From Propioniciclava sp. MC1595 (GTDB lineage Bacteria; Actinomycetota; Actinomycetes; Propionibacteriales; Propionibacteriaceae): a DNA stretch of 64,000 nucleotides. How positions within the stretch are numbered: position 1 is the first letter of the stretch; each line of letters opens with the position of its first letter. Shown in pieces: positions 27,325-37,061 of this stretch. Position numbers and translations under genes: made by a program. The notes beneath the pieces are model-generated. The model saw nothing but the letters and a program-made list of their open reading frames with translations, was not told the origin of the DNA and made no database searches. The DNA is taken from the NCBI RefSeq assembly GCF_017569205.1, contig NZ_CP071870.1:868001-932000 (forward strand), in the 5' to 3' direction.

Positions 27325-30300
27325 ATGGTGTCGGTCAACACGTCCAACCTGGGTTCCCTGCAGGGCATGCCCGACGTCGAGTTCGACTTCGACGTCTCCG
27401 CCGAGCTCAAGCGCGTCTTCCGCGCCGCGGCCACGGCGCTGTCGGGCCAGCGCGGCGCCCGGCAGGGCTACCGCACCGACGGCGGCACCGACTTCGAGGG
27501 GCACTTCTCCCAAGTGTTCGCCACGAACGGCACCGTCCAGATCGGGGACCTCGACGAGATCGTGACCAACCTCCGCCTGGTCGCCACCAAGGTGGCCGGC
27601 GTCGAGGAGGAGGCCCGCGCCGAGAACGAGCGCCGGCGCAAGGCCCGCGAGTGGGCCACCATGATGGCCAACCGCGGCGAGCTGGAGAAGCTCTGGCACG
27701 GCCTGGTCGGTGAGCCCGACCCGCCCGTCACCGAGGTCGGGACCGCGACCCCGCAGGCCGTCTCCGTCAGCGCCCCCACCAGCTCCCGGGACACGCCCAC
27801 GCCCTCCACCGGCGGCGGGGGTGGCGGCGGGACGTCCTCGGCGAGACCGGCCAAGCTGCGCACCTTCGCGACGAACACGCGCAACGCCGACAGCGAGCTC
27901 GCGGGCAAGCCCGGCGAGCTGACCACCCAGACCTCGACGTTCGCGTCCGCCTGCTCGTGGGCGACGCTGGACGCCTCGGGCGTCATCACCGCCTTCTCCA
28001 CCTGGCTGACCGCCAACGAGGAGGACGCGCGGTGGGCCGACATCGTGGCGGGCGCGTTCGAGGCCGCGGGCGGCGACGGGCAGATCACGATCTCGAACAG
28101 CGTGATCACGGCCGCCCTGAGCGCGGCCGGTGTCTCGCAGTCGCGCACCGACATCCAGGTCGACCCGCCCACCGCGTACGGGTCGCCGCCCACGACCGGT
28201 TACTCCAACGACCCGGTCAACACGGCCTCGGGCAACTTCCTCGAGAACGAGGTCGACCTCGCCTTCACCGGCCCCGCCGCCTCGCTGGTGTGGACGCGCA
28301 CGTACAACTCCCTCAACGGCGAGACCGGCTCGTTCGGGCCCGGGTGGTCGTCGTGGCCCGAGGCCGGGCTCGCGTTCACCGACGACGCCGCGCGCCTCAC
28401 CCTGCTCGACGGGCGAGTGGTGGTCTTCCCGCGCGAGGGCGACGGCTGGGCCCGCGCGACCGGTGAGAACCTGTGGCTGGACCGCACGGGGGCGGGCTTC
28501 GCGGTGTCGACGAGCACCGGCCTGCGCTTCGAACTGGACGCCGCGGGCTCGCTGGCCGCCGTCGACGGCGGCCCCGGGTCGCGCCTCGACCTCCTCCGGG
28601 ACGCCACCGGCACCCTGATCCGCATCGAGCACGAGTTCGGCCGCGCGATCGACGTGCGCTGGGCCGACGGGCGTGTGGTCGGGCTCGAGGCGTCCGACGG
28701 CCGCGTCGTCGCGTTCACCTACGAGGCGGGCCGCCTCGTCGCGGCCGCCGGCCCGGCCGGCACGCGCAGCTACGGCTGGAACGCCGCCGGCCTCGTCGAC
28801 CGCGTCACCGACGCCGACGGCGTCGTCGAGGCGGAGAACACCTACGACGAGCAGGGCCGCGTCGCCACGCAGTTGTCGCCGTTCGGCCGGGTGACGCGGT
28901 TCACCTACCTCCCCGGGGGCATCACGGCGGTCGCCGACACCGACGGGTCGCGGTCCAACACGTGGGTGCACGACACCAAGGGCCGGCTGGTCGGTGTCAT
29001 CGACGGCGAGGGCAACCGGCAGTCGACCGCCTACGACCCGCACGGCAACGCCGTGATGGTCACCGAGCGCGACGGCCAGGTGTCCGTGTCGGAGTACGAC
29101 CACCGCGGTCGGCGCACCGCGCGGGTGCTGCCCGGCGGTGCCCGCCACGGCTGGGCGTTCGACGACGCCGACCGCGTCGTGGAGGTGGTGGTCGAGAACG
29201 GCGCGCAGCGGGCCGTGACCCGCTACGAGTACGCCGGCGAGGACCGCAACCCGAGCGTCGCGGTCGACCCCAGCGGCGGCGTGACCCGGTTCTCCTGGCG
29301 CCGCGGGCTGCTCGCCGAGGTGGTCGACCCGACCGGAGTGCGCGTCCGGTTCGAGCACGACAGCTTCGGTGACCTCGTCGCCACGACCGACGCGCAGGGC
29401 AACACCGCCCGCCTCGAGCGGGACGCCGCGGGCCGCGTCACCGCCGCCATCACCCCGCTGGGGCATCGGACCGAGTACCGCTACGACGCGGTCTCCGGCG
29501 CGCTGGTCAGCCGGACCGACCCGACCGGCGCGACGTGGCGCTACGAGCACACGGCGGCCGGCCGACAGAGCGCTGTGGTCGACCCGACCGGTGCCCGCAC
29601 CGAGATGGCCTACGGCGAGCACGGTGAGCGTGCCAGCACCACCGATGCGCTGGGTCGCACCATCTCCTCGTCCCACGACGACCTCGGGCGCCTCGCGGCC
29701 GTCGAGTTGCCCGACGGGTCGAGTTGGTCGTTCGGCTACGACGTCCTGTCCCGCTTGGTGGAGACGACGGACGCCACCGGCGGCACGTGGCAGATGCAGT
29801 TCGGCCCGACCGGCTACCTGACCGGGGCGACCGATGCCACCGGCAACCAGCGCGAGGTCGAGACCGACCCGTCGGGGTGGGCGACCGGTTTCGTCGACGG
29901 TGACGAGCGGCTCGCCGTGTCCCGGGACGCGCTGGGGCGCGTGGTGGCCTCGGCCGCCGCCGATGGTGGCGTGACGACGTACGTCCACGACCTGTGCGGC
30001 CGCGTCCTGGAGACCACCGACGCCGCCGGAGGTGTGACCCGCATCACCCGGGACGCGGCGGGTCGCGTGGTGGCGGTCACCCAGCCGATGGGGCGGACGT
30101 TCCGCTATGAGTACGACGCGTGTGGGCGCTGGGCGGCCACGGTCAGCACGGGCGGCCAGCGGTACGAGGTGACCCGCGATGCGGATGGTCGGATCGTCGC
30201 CGAGACCTGGCCGACCGGTGAGCAGGTGCACACCGAGTACGACTCCAACGGTCGGGTGGTTTCGCGCGTCGAGCCGGGCCGGGGCACGGTGCGGTTCCGC

Positions 30301-33183
30301 TACGACGAAATCGGTCGCATCACCCGGGTGAGTGACCCGTGGAACGGTGCCCGTCGCTTCGCGTATGACGCCGCGGGCCAGTTGGTGTCGGCCACGAACG
30401 CGCTGGGTGGGGTGACGCGGTTCGAGTACAACGCGCTGGGGCAACGCGTGGTCACGATCGACCCGCTCGGCGGACGGTCGGAGCGCACCTACGACGCGCT
30501 CGGGCGCGTCCTGTCCGAGACCGACCCGTTGGGTCGGGTCACGCGGTACAGCTATGACGCGGCGGGGCGTCCGACCAAGCGGGTGGACGCCGACGGCCGC
30601 ACCTTGGAGTGGGGATACGAGCACGGACGCCGCAGCGCGACCTCGGCCGATGGGGTCGTGCTGTCGCGGGTGGAGCGCGACTTCGCCGGCCGCACGGTGC
30701 GCGTGCTGCAGGGCGAGACCGTCCACGAGTTGGCGTGGGACGCGACCGGCAACCTGGCCCACCGGCTGCGCGACGGGGTGGGTGTCCGGTACGCCTATGA
30801 CGCCGATGGTCACCGGACGGCGATGGTGCGCCCCGATGGGTCGACCACCCAGTACGAGTACGACGACAACGGACGCCTCGCCGCCGTCGAGCACCCGGGC
30901 GTGGGCCGTGCGGTGCTGGAGCGCGACGCGCTGGGTCGGATCGTGTCGCTGGCTGCTGATGGGCTGCACGCGACGTGGGCCTACGCCGATGGCATGGTGG
31001 TCGAGCACCGGGTGAACCGGCGTGGCTTCCTGCAGGTGACCAGCATCGAGCGGGATGTTGACGGGCGCATCGTCGCCCAGGTCCGCGACGGGCTGCGCAC
31101 CGAGTACGCCCACGACGACGCCGGGCAGCTGATCGGCGGCCAGACCTCGGAGGGCACGAGCTTCACCTACGACTGGGACGCCAACGGACGCCTTGCCGCG
31201 GAGACCGTCGACGGACAGGTCACCCGCTACGCCTACGACGTCGCGGGCCAGTTGCTGGTGGCGACGGGCCCCGATGGGTCGCGGACGGAGTACGCCTACG
31301 ACGGGTCCGGACGCCGCACCCGCGAGGCCGGCCCCGCGGGCGAGCGGTTGTTCGCGTGGGACGCGCAGGGTTTCCTGGCCCGGATCACGGCGGTCCGGCA
31401 CGAGGGCGACCGGGTGACGACGGCCGCACGCTCGCTGCGCGTGGACGCCCTGGGTGAGCTCGCGTCGGTCGACGGCACCGACCTGTACTGGGACTCGGCG
31501 GCCGCGCTGCCGTCGCTGGCCCAGTTCGGGGCGACCGTCGTGGTGAACGCGCTGGCGGCGACGGCGTTGACCACGCGCGACGGGGTCGACCCCGCGTGGG
31601 TGCTGCCGGACGCCCACGGTCGCGACGCCGGCCCGGCCTCCCCGTGGGGGTTGGCCAACACGCTGGCGGGTGCCGGGCTGCCGCCCGGGGCGTCCATCAC
31701 GTCGTCGGGCGGGGTGAGCGTCGAGGGCCTGGAGTGGATGCAGGCGCGTGCCTACGACCCGGCCACGCGCGGGTTCCTGTCGACCGACCCGCTGGAGCCG
31801 GTGACGGCCTCGGCGTGGGCGGGCAACCCGTACAGCTTCGCAGGCAACGACCCGGTGAACGCGTCCGACCCGTGGGGGTTGCGGCCGGTCACTGAAGCCG
31901 AACTGCAAGCCTACCGGGACTCCAACAACGGGATGCTCGGGAACGCGGTCGCCGCGGCGTCGGACTGGGTGTCGAACAACTGGGAGTACATCGTCGCCGG
32001 CGCCCTGATCGTGGGCGGTGTCGCGGTGATGTGCACCGGCATCGGCGGTCCGATCGGCGCGGCGATGATCGCCGGTGCCGCGATGGGCGCCGGGTCGTCG
32101 ATCTGGTCGCAGAAGTCGACCAACGGGTCGGTCGACTGGGGGAAGGTCGCCCTCGACGGCGCCGTGGGTGCGGTCACCGGCCTGGCCGGAGGCGGGGCAG
32201 CAGCCGCGGCGGCGAAGATGACCTCGGGCCTGACCAGTTGTCTGGGCCGCAACATCCTGACCGGGGCGATCCAGGGCGGCATGGACGGCGGCTTCTCGGG
32301 CGGGTTGTCCTACCTGACGTCGGGGCAGCCGCTCACCTTGGAGGGCTTCCTGTCGGCCACCGGGCAGGGCGCGGCGCAGGGGACCGTTCTCGGAGCCGGC
32401 GGTGGCGCCCTGTCGCACGTGACCGATGTGGCCCGCTATGGCTGCTTCGCCGAGGACACGCCGGTGCTCATGGCCGACGGGTCGTCCAAGGCGATCCAGC
32501 ACGTGGCCGTGGGCGATGAGGTGCTCGCGTTCAACGCCGAGACCGGCGCCAATGAGTCGGCCCGCGTGTCGCGGACGTTCGTGCACGAGGACGTCGACAC
32601 GCTCGTCGTCACCACCGAGCAGGGTTCGGTCACCACGACCGCCAACCACCCCTTCTATGTCGAGGGCCGCGGCTACACGCCGGCCGGCGAACTGCACGAA
32701 GGCGACCAACTGCGGACGCCCGTGGGTGACGTGGTTGTCGTGGCCAGCATCCAGGCGACCGGACGCCGCCAGACGGTGTACAACCTCGAAGTCGAAGGCC
32801 TGCACAACTACCACGTCGCCACCGACAGTGACACGTGGGTGCTGGTGCACAACAACAACGCCAGTTGCGGTCCGGATTTCATAGCTAGCGCCGATGGCGT
32901 CGTCGTGCCGACGGACCGTGTCCGGTTGGAGCAGGGCTTCCAAGATGCAGGTCTCCCGACGTTCGGCACCTCGAGCCCCGGCACTGGATATGTCCTTCCA
33001 GATGGAACGAAAGTCCGCATCATGGAACCATCCGGTCAGGCACCTCTTCGGGCGTCCTTCACGACGGGGGCAGACCAACCCATCAATCCGTTCACCGGGA
33101 GGCAGCCACAACCCGGCCCCGGCCAGTCGGGTGCCGCGTGGAAGGCGGAGTTTCGGGCACAGACGCACGTGGAACTGCACTGA
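27325..33183 (+). CDS. RHS-repeat polymorphic toxin with pretoxin HINT domain
   Basis: 1,952 residues from ATG 27325. Order: helical N-terminal region (1-230) with a Gly/Thr linker; DUF6531-type entry (NTASGNFLENEVDLAFTG, near 300); about 25 RHS/YD repeats (e.g. RYEYAGEDRNPS, TRYSYDAAGRPTKRVDADGR) to about 1400; RHS core end RAYDPATRGFLSTDPLEP near 1475; a hydrophobic Gly/Ala region (1540-1700); HINT protease 1707-1843, CFAEDTPVLMADGSSKAI to WVLVHNN; and a 108-residue C-terminal toxin candidate. The HINT should cut itself to free the toxin from the RHS shell. The toxin end (GYVLPDGTKVRIMEPSG, INPFTGRQPQPGP, RAQTHVELH) matches no family I recognise. No Sec signal; export by a type VII-like route is possible. 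Confidence 0.92.
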   Translation: MVSVNTSNLGSLQGMPDVEFDFDVSAELKRVFRAAATALSGQRGARQGYRTDGGTDFEGHFSQVFATNGTVQIGDLDEIVTNLRLVATKVAGVEEEARAENERRRKAREWATMMANRGELEKLWHGLVGEPDPPVTEVGTATPQAVSVSAPTSSRDTPTPSTGGGGGGGTSSARPAKLRTFATNTRNADSELAGKPGELTTQTSTFASACSWATLDASGVITAFSTWLTANEEDARWADIVAGAFEAAGGDGQITISNSVITAALSAAGVSQSRTDIQVDPPTAYGSPPTTGYSNDPVNTASGNFLENEVDLAFTGPAASLVWTRTYNSLNGETGSFGPGWSSWPEAGLAFTDDAARLTLLDGRVVVFPREGDGWARATGENLWLDRTGAGFAVSTSTGLRFELDAAGSLAAVDGGPGSRLDLLRDATGTLIRIEHEFGRAIDVRWADGRVVGLEASDGRVVAFTYEAGRLVAAAGPAGTRSYGWNAAGLVDRVTDADGVVEAENTYDEQGRVATQLSPFGRVTRFTYLPGGITAVADTDGSRSNTWVHDTKGRLVGVIDGEGNRQSTAYDPHGNAVMVTERDGQVSVSEYDHRGRRTARVLPGGARHGWAFDDADRVVEVVVENGAQRAVTRYEYAGEDRNPSVAVDPSGGVTRFSWRRGLLAEVVDPTGVRVRFEHDSFGDLVATTDAQGNTARLERDAAGRVTAAITPLGHRTEYRYDAVSGALVSRTDPTGATWRYEHTAAGRQSAVVDPTGARTEMAYGEHGERASTTDALGRTISSSHDDLGRLAAVELPDGSSWSFGYDVLSRLVETTDATGGTWQMQFGPTGYLTGATDATGNQREVETDPSGWATGFVDGDERLAVSRDALGRVVASAAADGGVTTYVHDLCGRVLETTDAAGGVTRITRDAAGRVVAVTQPMGRTFRYEYDACGRWAATVSTGGQRYEVTRDADGRIVAETWPTGEQVHTEYDSNGRVVSRVEPGRGTVRFRYDEIGRITRVSDPWNGARRFAYDAAGQLVSATNALGGVTRFEYNALGQRVVTIDPLGGRSERTYDALGRVLSETDPLGRVTRYSYDAAGRPTKRVDADGRTLEWGYEHGRRSATSADGVVLSRVERDFAGRTVRVLQGETVHELAWDATGNLAHRLRDGVGVRYAYDADGHRTAMVRPDGSTTQYEYDDNGRLAAVEHPGVGRAVLERDALGRIVSLAADGLHATWAYADGMVVEHRVNRRGFLQVTSIERDVDGRIVAQVRDGLRTEYAHDDAGQLIGGQTSEGTSFTYDWDANGRLAAETVDGQVTRYAYDVAGQLLVATGPDGSRTEYAYDGSGRRTREAGPAGERLFAWDAQGFLARITAVRHEGDRVTTAARSLRVDALGELASVDGTDLYWDSAAALPSLAQFGATVVVNALAATALTTRDGVDPAWVLPDAHGRDAGPASPWGLANTLAGAGLPPGASITSSGGVSVEGLEWMQARAYDPATRGFLSTDPLEPVTASAWAGNPYSFAGNDPVNASDPWGLRPVTEAELQAYRDSNNGMLGNAVAAASDWVSNNWEYIVAGALIVGGVAVMCTGIGGPIGAAMIAGAAMGAGSSIWSQKSTNGSVDWGKVALDGAVGAVTGLAGGGAAAAAAKMTSGLTSCLGRNILTGAIQGGMDGGFSGGLSYLTSGQPLTLEGFLSATGQGAAQGTVLGAGGGALSHVTDVARYGCFAEDTPVLMADGSSKAIQHVAVGDEVLAFNAETGANESARVSRTFVHEDVDTLVVTTEQGSVTTTANHPFYVEGRGYTPAGELHEGDQLRTPVGDVVVVASIQATGRRQTVYNLEVEGLHNYHVATDSDTWVLVHNNNASCGPDFIASADGVVVPTDRVRLEQGFQDAGLPTFGTSSPGTGYVLPDGTKVRIMEPSGQAPLRASFTTGADQPINPFTGRQPQPGPGQSGAAWKAEFRAQTHVELH

Positions 33184-33198
33184 AATGGAAGGGGAAGA

Positions 33199-33582
33199 AT
33201 GTTTATCGACGAGATCTCGTCAGCCGTTGCTGAACGCGCGCCACTCGCCGTTGCGTCGGCGGATTACCAGGAGCCCAGCTTGTCGTTGAGTGGAGACTCT
33301 TGGAGCTTCTCGACGTTGTCCCCGTGGCGGCTCCTGACCGCCGACGGGACGGTCGCGTTCTCCTGGAAAACCCGGGACGCGCGGGAGGCAGTGTCCGGAT
33401 TGATCGGTGTGGAGATCGTGGGAGTCCGCTCACAGGGGAGGCTGCTGACATCTGATCCTGCACTGGTCCTGTCCGACGGGCGCCGCCTCGAGGTCTTCTC
33501 GGATCATCACACGGACCCGTGGGTCCTGAGCGTGCCTGGCAACACGTTCGTGGGGTCGCCGTCCGATCCGGCATGGATCTGA
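33199..33582 (+). CDS. Candidate immunity protein to the RHS toxin
   Basis: 127-residue soluble protein, 15 bp after the toxin gene with its own GGAAGGGGAAG ribosome site. I do not recognise the family. It reads LSLSGDSWSFSTLSPWRLLT, LIGVEIVGVRSQ, DPALVLSDGRRLEVFSDHHT, DPWVLSVPG. Position directly behind a polymorphic toxin is the main reason for the immunity call. Base composition is lower in GC than the RHS body, as usual for exchanged toxin tips. A diverged paralogue follows at 33646. Confidence 0.7.
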   Translation: MFIDEISSAVAERAPLAVASADYQEPSLSLSGDSWSFSTLSPWRLLTADGTVAFSWKTRDAREAVSGLIGVEIVGVRSQGRLLTSDPALVLSDGRRLEVFSDHHTDPWVLSVPGNTFVGSPSDPAWI

Positions 33583-33645
33583 CATGAAAGACGAGAACGC
33601 GTGCTGGCGAGAGGCTCGATACGCGGCGACGGGAGGGGATGTCAG

Positions 33646-34026
33646 GTGACGACCGAGCAACTCACGGAGTGGCTGGCCGAACGCGGGCCACTGCTCGTCG
33701 AGGAGGCGCGGTTCGACGACCCGGTGCTTCGCTTGGGCGGGCGGGGATGGGGGCTGACCATCAACGCTTCATGGCGGGTCCTTGCAGCCGATCGGACGTT
33801 TGCATTCTCGGGCGGCATGGTGGAGGCGACCGAGTTGGTTGACTCCCTGATCGGGGTCTCCATCGTGGGCTGCGATCGGCAGGGGTTGGGGCTGCGATCG
33901 GATCCGACCCTCATACTGTCGGATGGCCGCTGGGTGGAGGTCTTTTCCGACGATGAGGGAGCGGTGCCTTGGGCACTGGGCGGGTCCCGGGAGGGCGAGC
34001 AGGTTGGCCATGAGGAACGGAAATGA
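33646..34026 (+). CDS. Paralogous second immunity-like protein
   Basis: 126 residues from GTG 33646, with GGGAGGGG in front. It aligns along its length with the preceding gene (INASWRVLAADRTFAFSGGM; SLIGVSIVGCDRQG; DPTLILSDGRWVEVFSDDEG; PWALGG), at an estimated 40% identity. It probably guards against a related toxin allele (orphan immunity). The C-terminus (EGEQVGHEERK) is unlike the first paralogue. Confidence 0.65.
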   Translation: MTTEQLTEWLAERGPLLVEEARFDDPVLRLGGRGWGLTINASWRVLAADRTFAFSGGMVEATELVDSLIGVSIVGCDRQGLGLRSDPTLILSDGRWVEVFSDDEGAVPWALGGSREGEQVGHEERK

Positions 34027-34060
34027 GCTGGAGTAATTGGGATTCTTCCGTTGACTAAGG

Positions 34061-34413
34061 GTGCGCTTCATTACAGGATTGGCAAATGGGGCGAGCGATG
34101 AGGATCTCACCGAATCTTTGAGGGGCGCCCTGCACGATATTCATCGGACTGATGCGTGTGGATTTTGGGATCACTTCCCTGGGATTACACGCGGTCATTG
34201 TGTCCGGAGATCGTTGATCGCGCACTGTCTCATCGTCATGCGGGGATCGCCCGTAGGCTTCTGGGCGGGATGCCGCACGCTGTCATAGCTGAGGTGGTGC
34301 CCCCCATCATGGCGCAGGTTTTGGTGGAGGCCGACTACGACCTGACTTGCACACTTTTAGTGGCTCTTCAACCTTGGGGTGGGGGTGAGCGCGACACGCC
34401 GGAGAGCGGGTGA
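34061..34413 (+). pseudogene. Degenerate small ORF after the immunity genes
   Basis: Two overlapping frames look like pieces of one small protein: GASDEDLTESLRGALHDIHR / ACGFWDHFP in the first, then DYTRSLCPEIVDRALSHRHA, GIARRLLGGMPHAVIAEVV and DYDLTCTLLVALQPW in the second. A one-base shift near 34180 would join them. Local GC is lower than average. No family recognised; possibly a decayed third immunity gene. Confidence 0.35.
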
Positions 34414-34479
34414 GGGTGGTTGGGGGTCGAGGCCTTCAGGATCGGAAGCGTCTGTTCAACCTGACCGGAAGGCCTCGAC

Positions 34480-34987
34480 GTGTCCGAGCCTACGGGGTGC
34501 TGCTGCGCTGCCACGACCCCTTCGTACTGCGACCACTGCGACTTGCTCGTCGGTCTGGAGGGCCTGCACGTGGTCGACGTCGAGAAGGCCCACGACGTGC
34601 TGGTGGTGACGATGGAGTCGGCATCCACCACGGTTGGTTGCCCGTCGTGCGGGGTGGTCGCCGAGAGCCACGGCCGGCGAACGACGACCCTGGTCGACAT
34701 CCCGTGTTTCGCGCGGCCGACTCGACTGCGGTGGCGCAAGCGGACGTGGCGGTGCGTGGAGCCTGCGTGTGCGACCCGGGTGTTCACCGAGCAGGACGAG
34801 GAGGTCGCCCGCCCGCGGGCGTTGTTGACCACGCGGGCGTGCCGGTGGGTGATCGAGCAACTCCGCCGCGAACACGCCTCCATCCACGGCTTGGCCCGCC
34901 AACTCGGGGTGGCATGGAAGACAGTGTGGTGCTCTATCCAACCCATCCTGAGCGCCCTCGCCGACGACGAGGGTCTATCGCAGGAAC
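34480..34987 (+). pseudogene. ISL3-family transposase, N-terminal fragment
   Basis: About 170 residues of an ISL3 transposase: zinc-finger region CPSCGVVAESHGRRTTTLVD followed by CVEPACATRVF, and the helix-turn-helix part SIHGLARQLGVAWKTVWCSI. It ends at ADDEGLSQER, where the IS256 element begins. The continuing DDE domain is not found on the far side, so the rest was lost. It is a relic of an older mobile element. Confidence 0.85.
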
Positions 34988-36444
34988 GGTGTAACTGGCC
35001 CTACGGCCCGGTTGGGCAGGAGGGGGTCATGATGACCGAAACACTGGTGGTCGTGGAGCCACACGAGGAAGAGCAAGCGATGGCAGCGGCGTTCGTGGGG
35101 GGATCAGCCACCACGACTCGTCGCGGGAGGCGAGCCGGCCGAGCCGGCCGAGCCGGTCGTGTTGTCACGTCAGGAGGCCGAGGTGCTGCGCGGGCTGGTC
35201 CGCCGGACCCGCGGCGCGGGCGGGGATCTGACCGGCCCGGGCGGCTTGCTGAAGCAGTTGACCAAGACCGTGATCGAGTCCGCCCTGGAGGAGGAGCTGG
35301 TCGACCACCTCGGCTGCGACAAGCACGACCCGGCCGGCCGCAACGGCGCGAATTCGCGCAACGGCTACCGGTCGAAGACGGTGGTGACCGACACCTCGGG
35401 CGAGGTCGTGATCAACGTTCCCCGGGACCGGGAGGGCAGCTTCGAACCTGTGATTGTCGCCAAGCGGCAGCGCCGGCTGACCGATCTGGACACGCTGGTG
35501 ATCAGCCTGTACGCGAAGGGGTTGACCACCGGGGAGATCTCGGCGCACCTGTTCGAGGTGTACGGGGCGAACGTGGGCAAGGACACGATCAGCCGGATCA
35601 CCGACAAGATCGTCGAGGAGATGCAGGCGTGGGGGGCCCGCCCCCTGGAGAAGGTCTACGCCGCGATCTTCATCGACGCGATCATGGTCAAAGTGAGGGA
35701 CGGCCAGGTCGCCAACCAGCCGTTCTACGCCGCAATCGGCGTCGATCTGGACGGTCACAAGGACATCCTCGGGATCTGGGCCGGCGGCAACGGGGACGGC
35801 GAGTCGCCCAAGTACTGGCTCAACGTGCTCACCGAGCTCCGCAACCGCGGCGTGCGGGACGTGTTCTTCATCGTCTGTGACGGGCTCAAAGGGCTCCCCG
35901 ACAGTGTCGCCGCCGCGTTCCCCAAGGCGATCGTGCAGACCTGCATCATCCACCTGATCCGCAACACGTTCCGGTACGCCTCACGAAAGTACTGGGACCA
36001 GATCAGCCGCGAGCTGAAACCCGTCTACACCGCCGCCACGATCGCCGACGCGGTCCGGGCCCGCGACGAGTTCCTCGACAAGTGGGGCCGCGCCTACCCC
36101 GCCATCAAAGGCCTGTGGCTGAACGCCTGGGAGGAGTTCACCCCGTTCCTCGCCTACGACGTCGAGATCAGACGCGTGCTGTGTTCGACGAACGCGATCG
36201 AGTCGTTGAACGCCCGCTTCCGGCGTGCCGTCCGCGCCCGCGGGCACTTCCCCAACGAGCAGGCCGCCATGAAGACCCTCTACCTGGTCACCCGGAGTCT
36301 GGACCCCAAGGGCACCGGTCAGACACGATGGGTTACACGCTGGAAGCCAGCGTTGAACGCATTCGCCATCACCTTCGCCGACCGCATGCCGGCCGCCGAA
36401 GACAACTAGCAGTAGTCCACACAACAAGAATGGTCAGTTACACC
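34988..36444 (+). mobile_element. IS256-family insertion sequence
   Basis: Terminal repeats GGTGTAACTGGCC (34988-35000) and GGTCAGTTACACC (36432-36444) enclose one Mutator-type transposase. GAAC/GTTC outside the repeats extends the symmetry. The flanks (ATCGCAG left, GTCGGACA right) do not form the 8-bp duplication expected for IS256, and the right flank does not continue the ISL3 gene. A deletion or recombination at one end is implied. Confidence 0.85.
35032..36409 (+). CDS. IS256-family (Mutator) transposase
   Basis: The main frame runs from 35159 (LSRQEAEVLRGLVRRTRGAG) to 36409, 416 residues, with IS256 motifs: LVDHLGCDKHDPAGRNGANS, Asp in AAIFIDAIMVKVRDG, Asp in FIVCDGLKGLPDSV with CIIHLIRNTFRY, and Glu in STNAIESLNARFRR. 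An N-terminal piece (ATG 35032, MTETLVVVEPHEEEQAMAAA) lies in another frame. The frames meet at a G6 run (35095-35101), after which DQPPRLVAGGEPAEPAEPVV leads into LSRQEAE. Either a slippage site or a homopolymer error. Confidence 0.88.
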
Positions 36445-36445
36445 G

Positions 36446-36601
36446 TTCGTCGGACAGTCCCCGGTGTCAGGCTGGGTGCACGTGTATCCCCTGGACTGGG
36501 CAGGCGATGGCGTTCAGGTTGAGGTGGCCGACGGCACGCTGTTGGGCATCGAAGGCGACAGGCTCACATCGTTGTGGCTGAAGCCGTCTCAAGGTCTGTG
36601 A
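36446..36601 (+). pseudogene. 3' remnant of an unknown gene next to IS256
   Basis: An open frame with no start comes out of the IS256 end: GQSPVSGWVHVYPLDWAGDG, VQVEVADGTLLGIEGDRLTS, then LWLKPSQGL and a stop. It looks like the last 50 residues of a small soluble protein. The following stretch to 36916 has only a weak ORF (36669-36887, basic and low-complexity) that I do not accept as a gene. Confidence 0.45.
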
Positions 36602-37061
36602 TGGATATTTTCCTTTGGTCCGAGGACCCGGACATTTCGGAGGTGGGTGAGGATGACGGGAACTCACCATGAACCGAGAAGCGTCGCCGGAGATTGTGCA
36701 CGCCGACGTCGGCGGGTTCGATCGCCCCGGCCTCGGGAAATCGCGCAGGCTGAGGAGCGTGAATCGCGCGTTCGGGCCGCGTGCTCCTGGAAGGCGGGAG
36801 GGCTTCCGTTGGGCTGCCTTCGAGGAGTGCATTGCCGAGTCAGCGGTGGACCGGCGCTGGCGTCAAGCCGGGCTCGCGGTTGAGTGAACAGTCGAACGAC
36901 GAAAGGTAGTGATCTGATGCTGTTGCTAGCGAAGCATGGGCTGCCACGAGGTGATGTTTGTCAATGGCCAGTGGGACTTCCCTGTGGGCGGTCACGTGAT
37001 CTCCTCGTAGACGGTCACGTGATGTCCTTGTTGGTGGCCAGCTGATCTCCCTGCCGGGGGT

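Noticed and set aside
27283-33180. A 1,965-codon open frame antisense to the RHS gene
   Set aside because: Its sequence is low-complexity Arg/Gly/Val/His typical of antisense reading in GC-rich DNA. The plus strand gives a coherent RHS-HINT protein.
36669-36887. 72-codon ORF between IS256 and IS21
   Set aside because: Basic, low-complexity sequence with no ribosome site and no resemblance to any family. It probably arose by chance within island debris.
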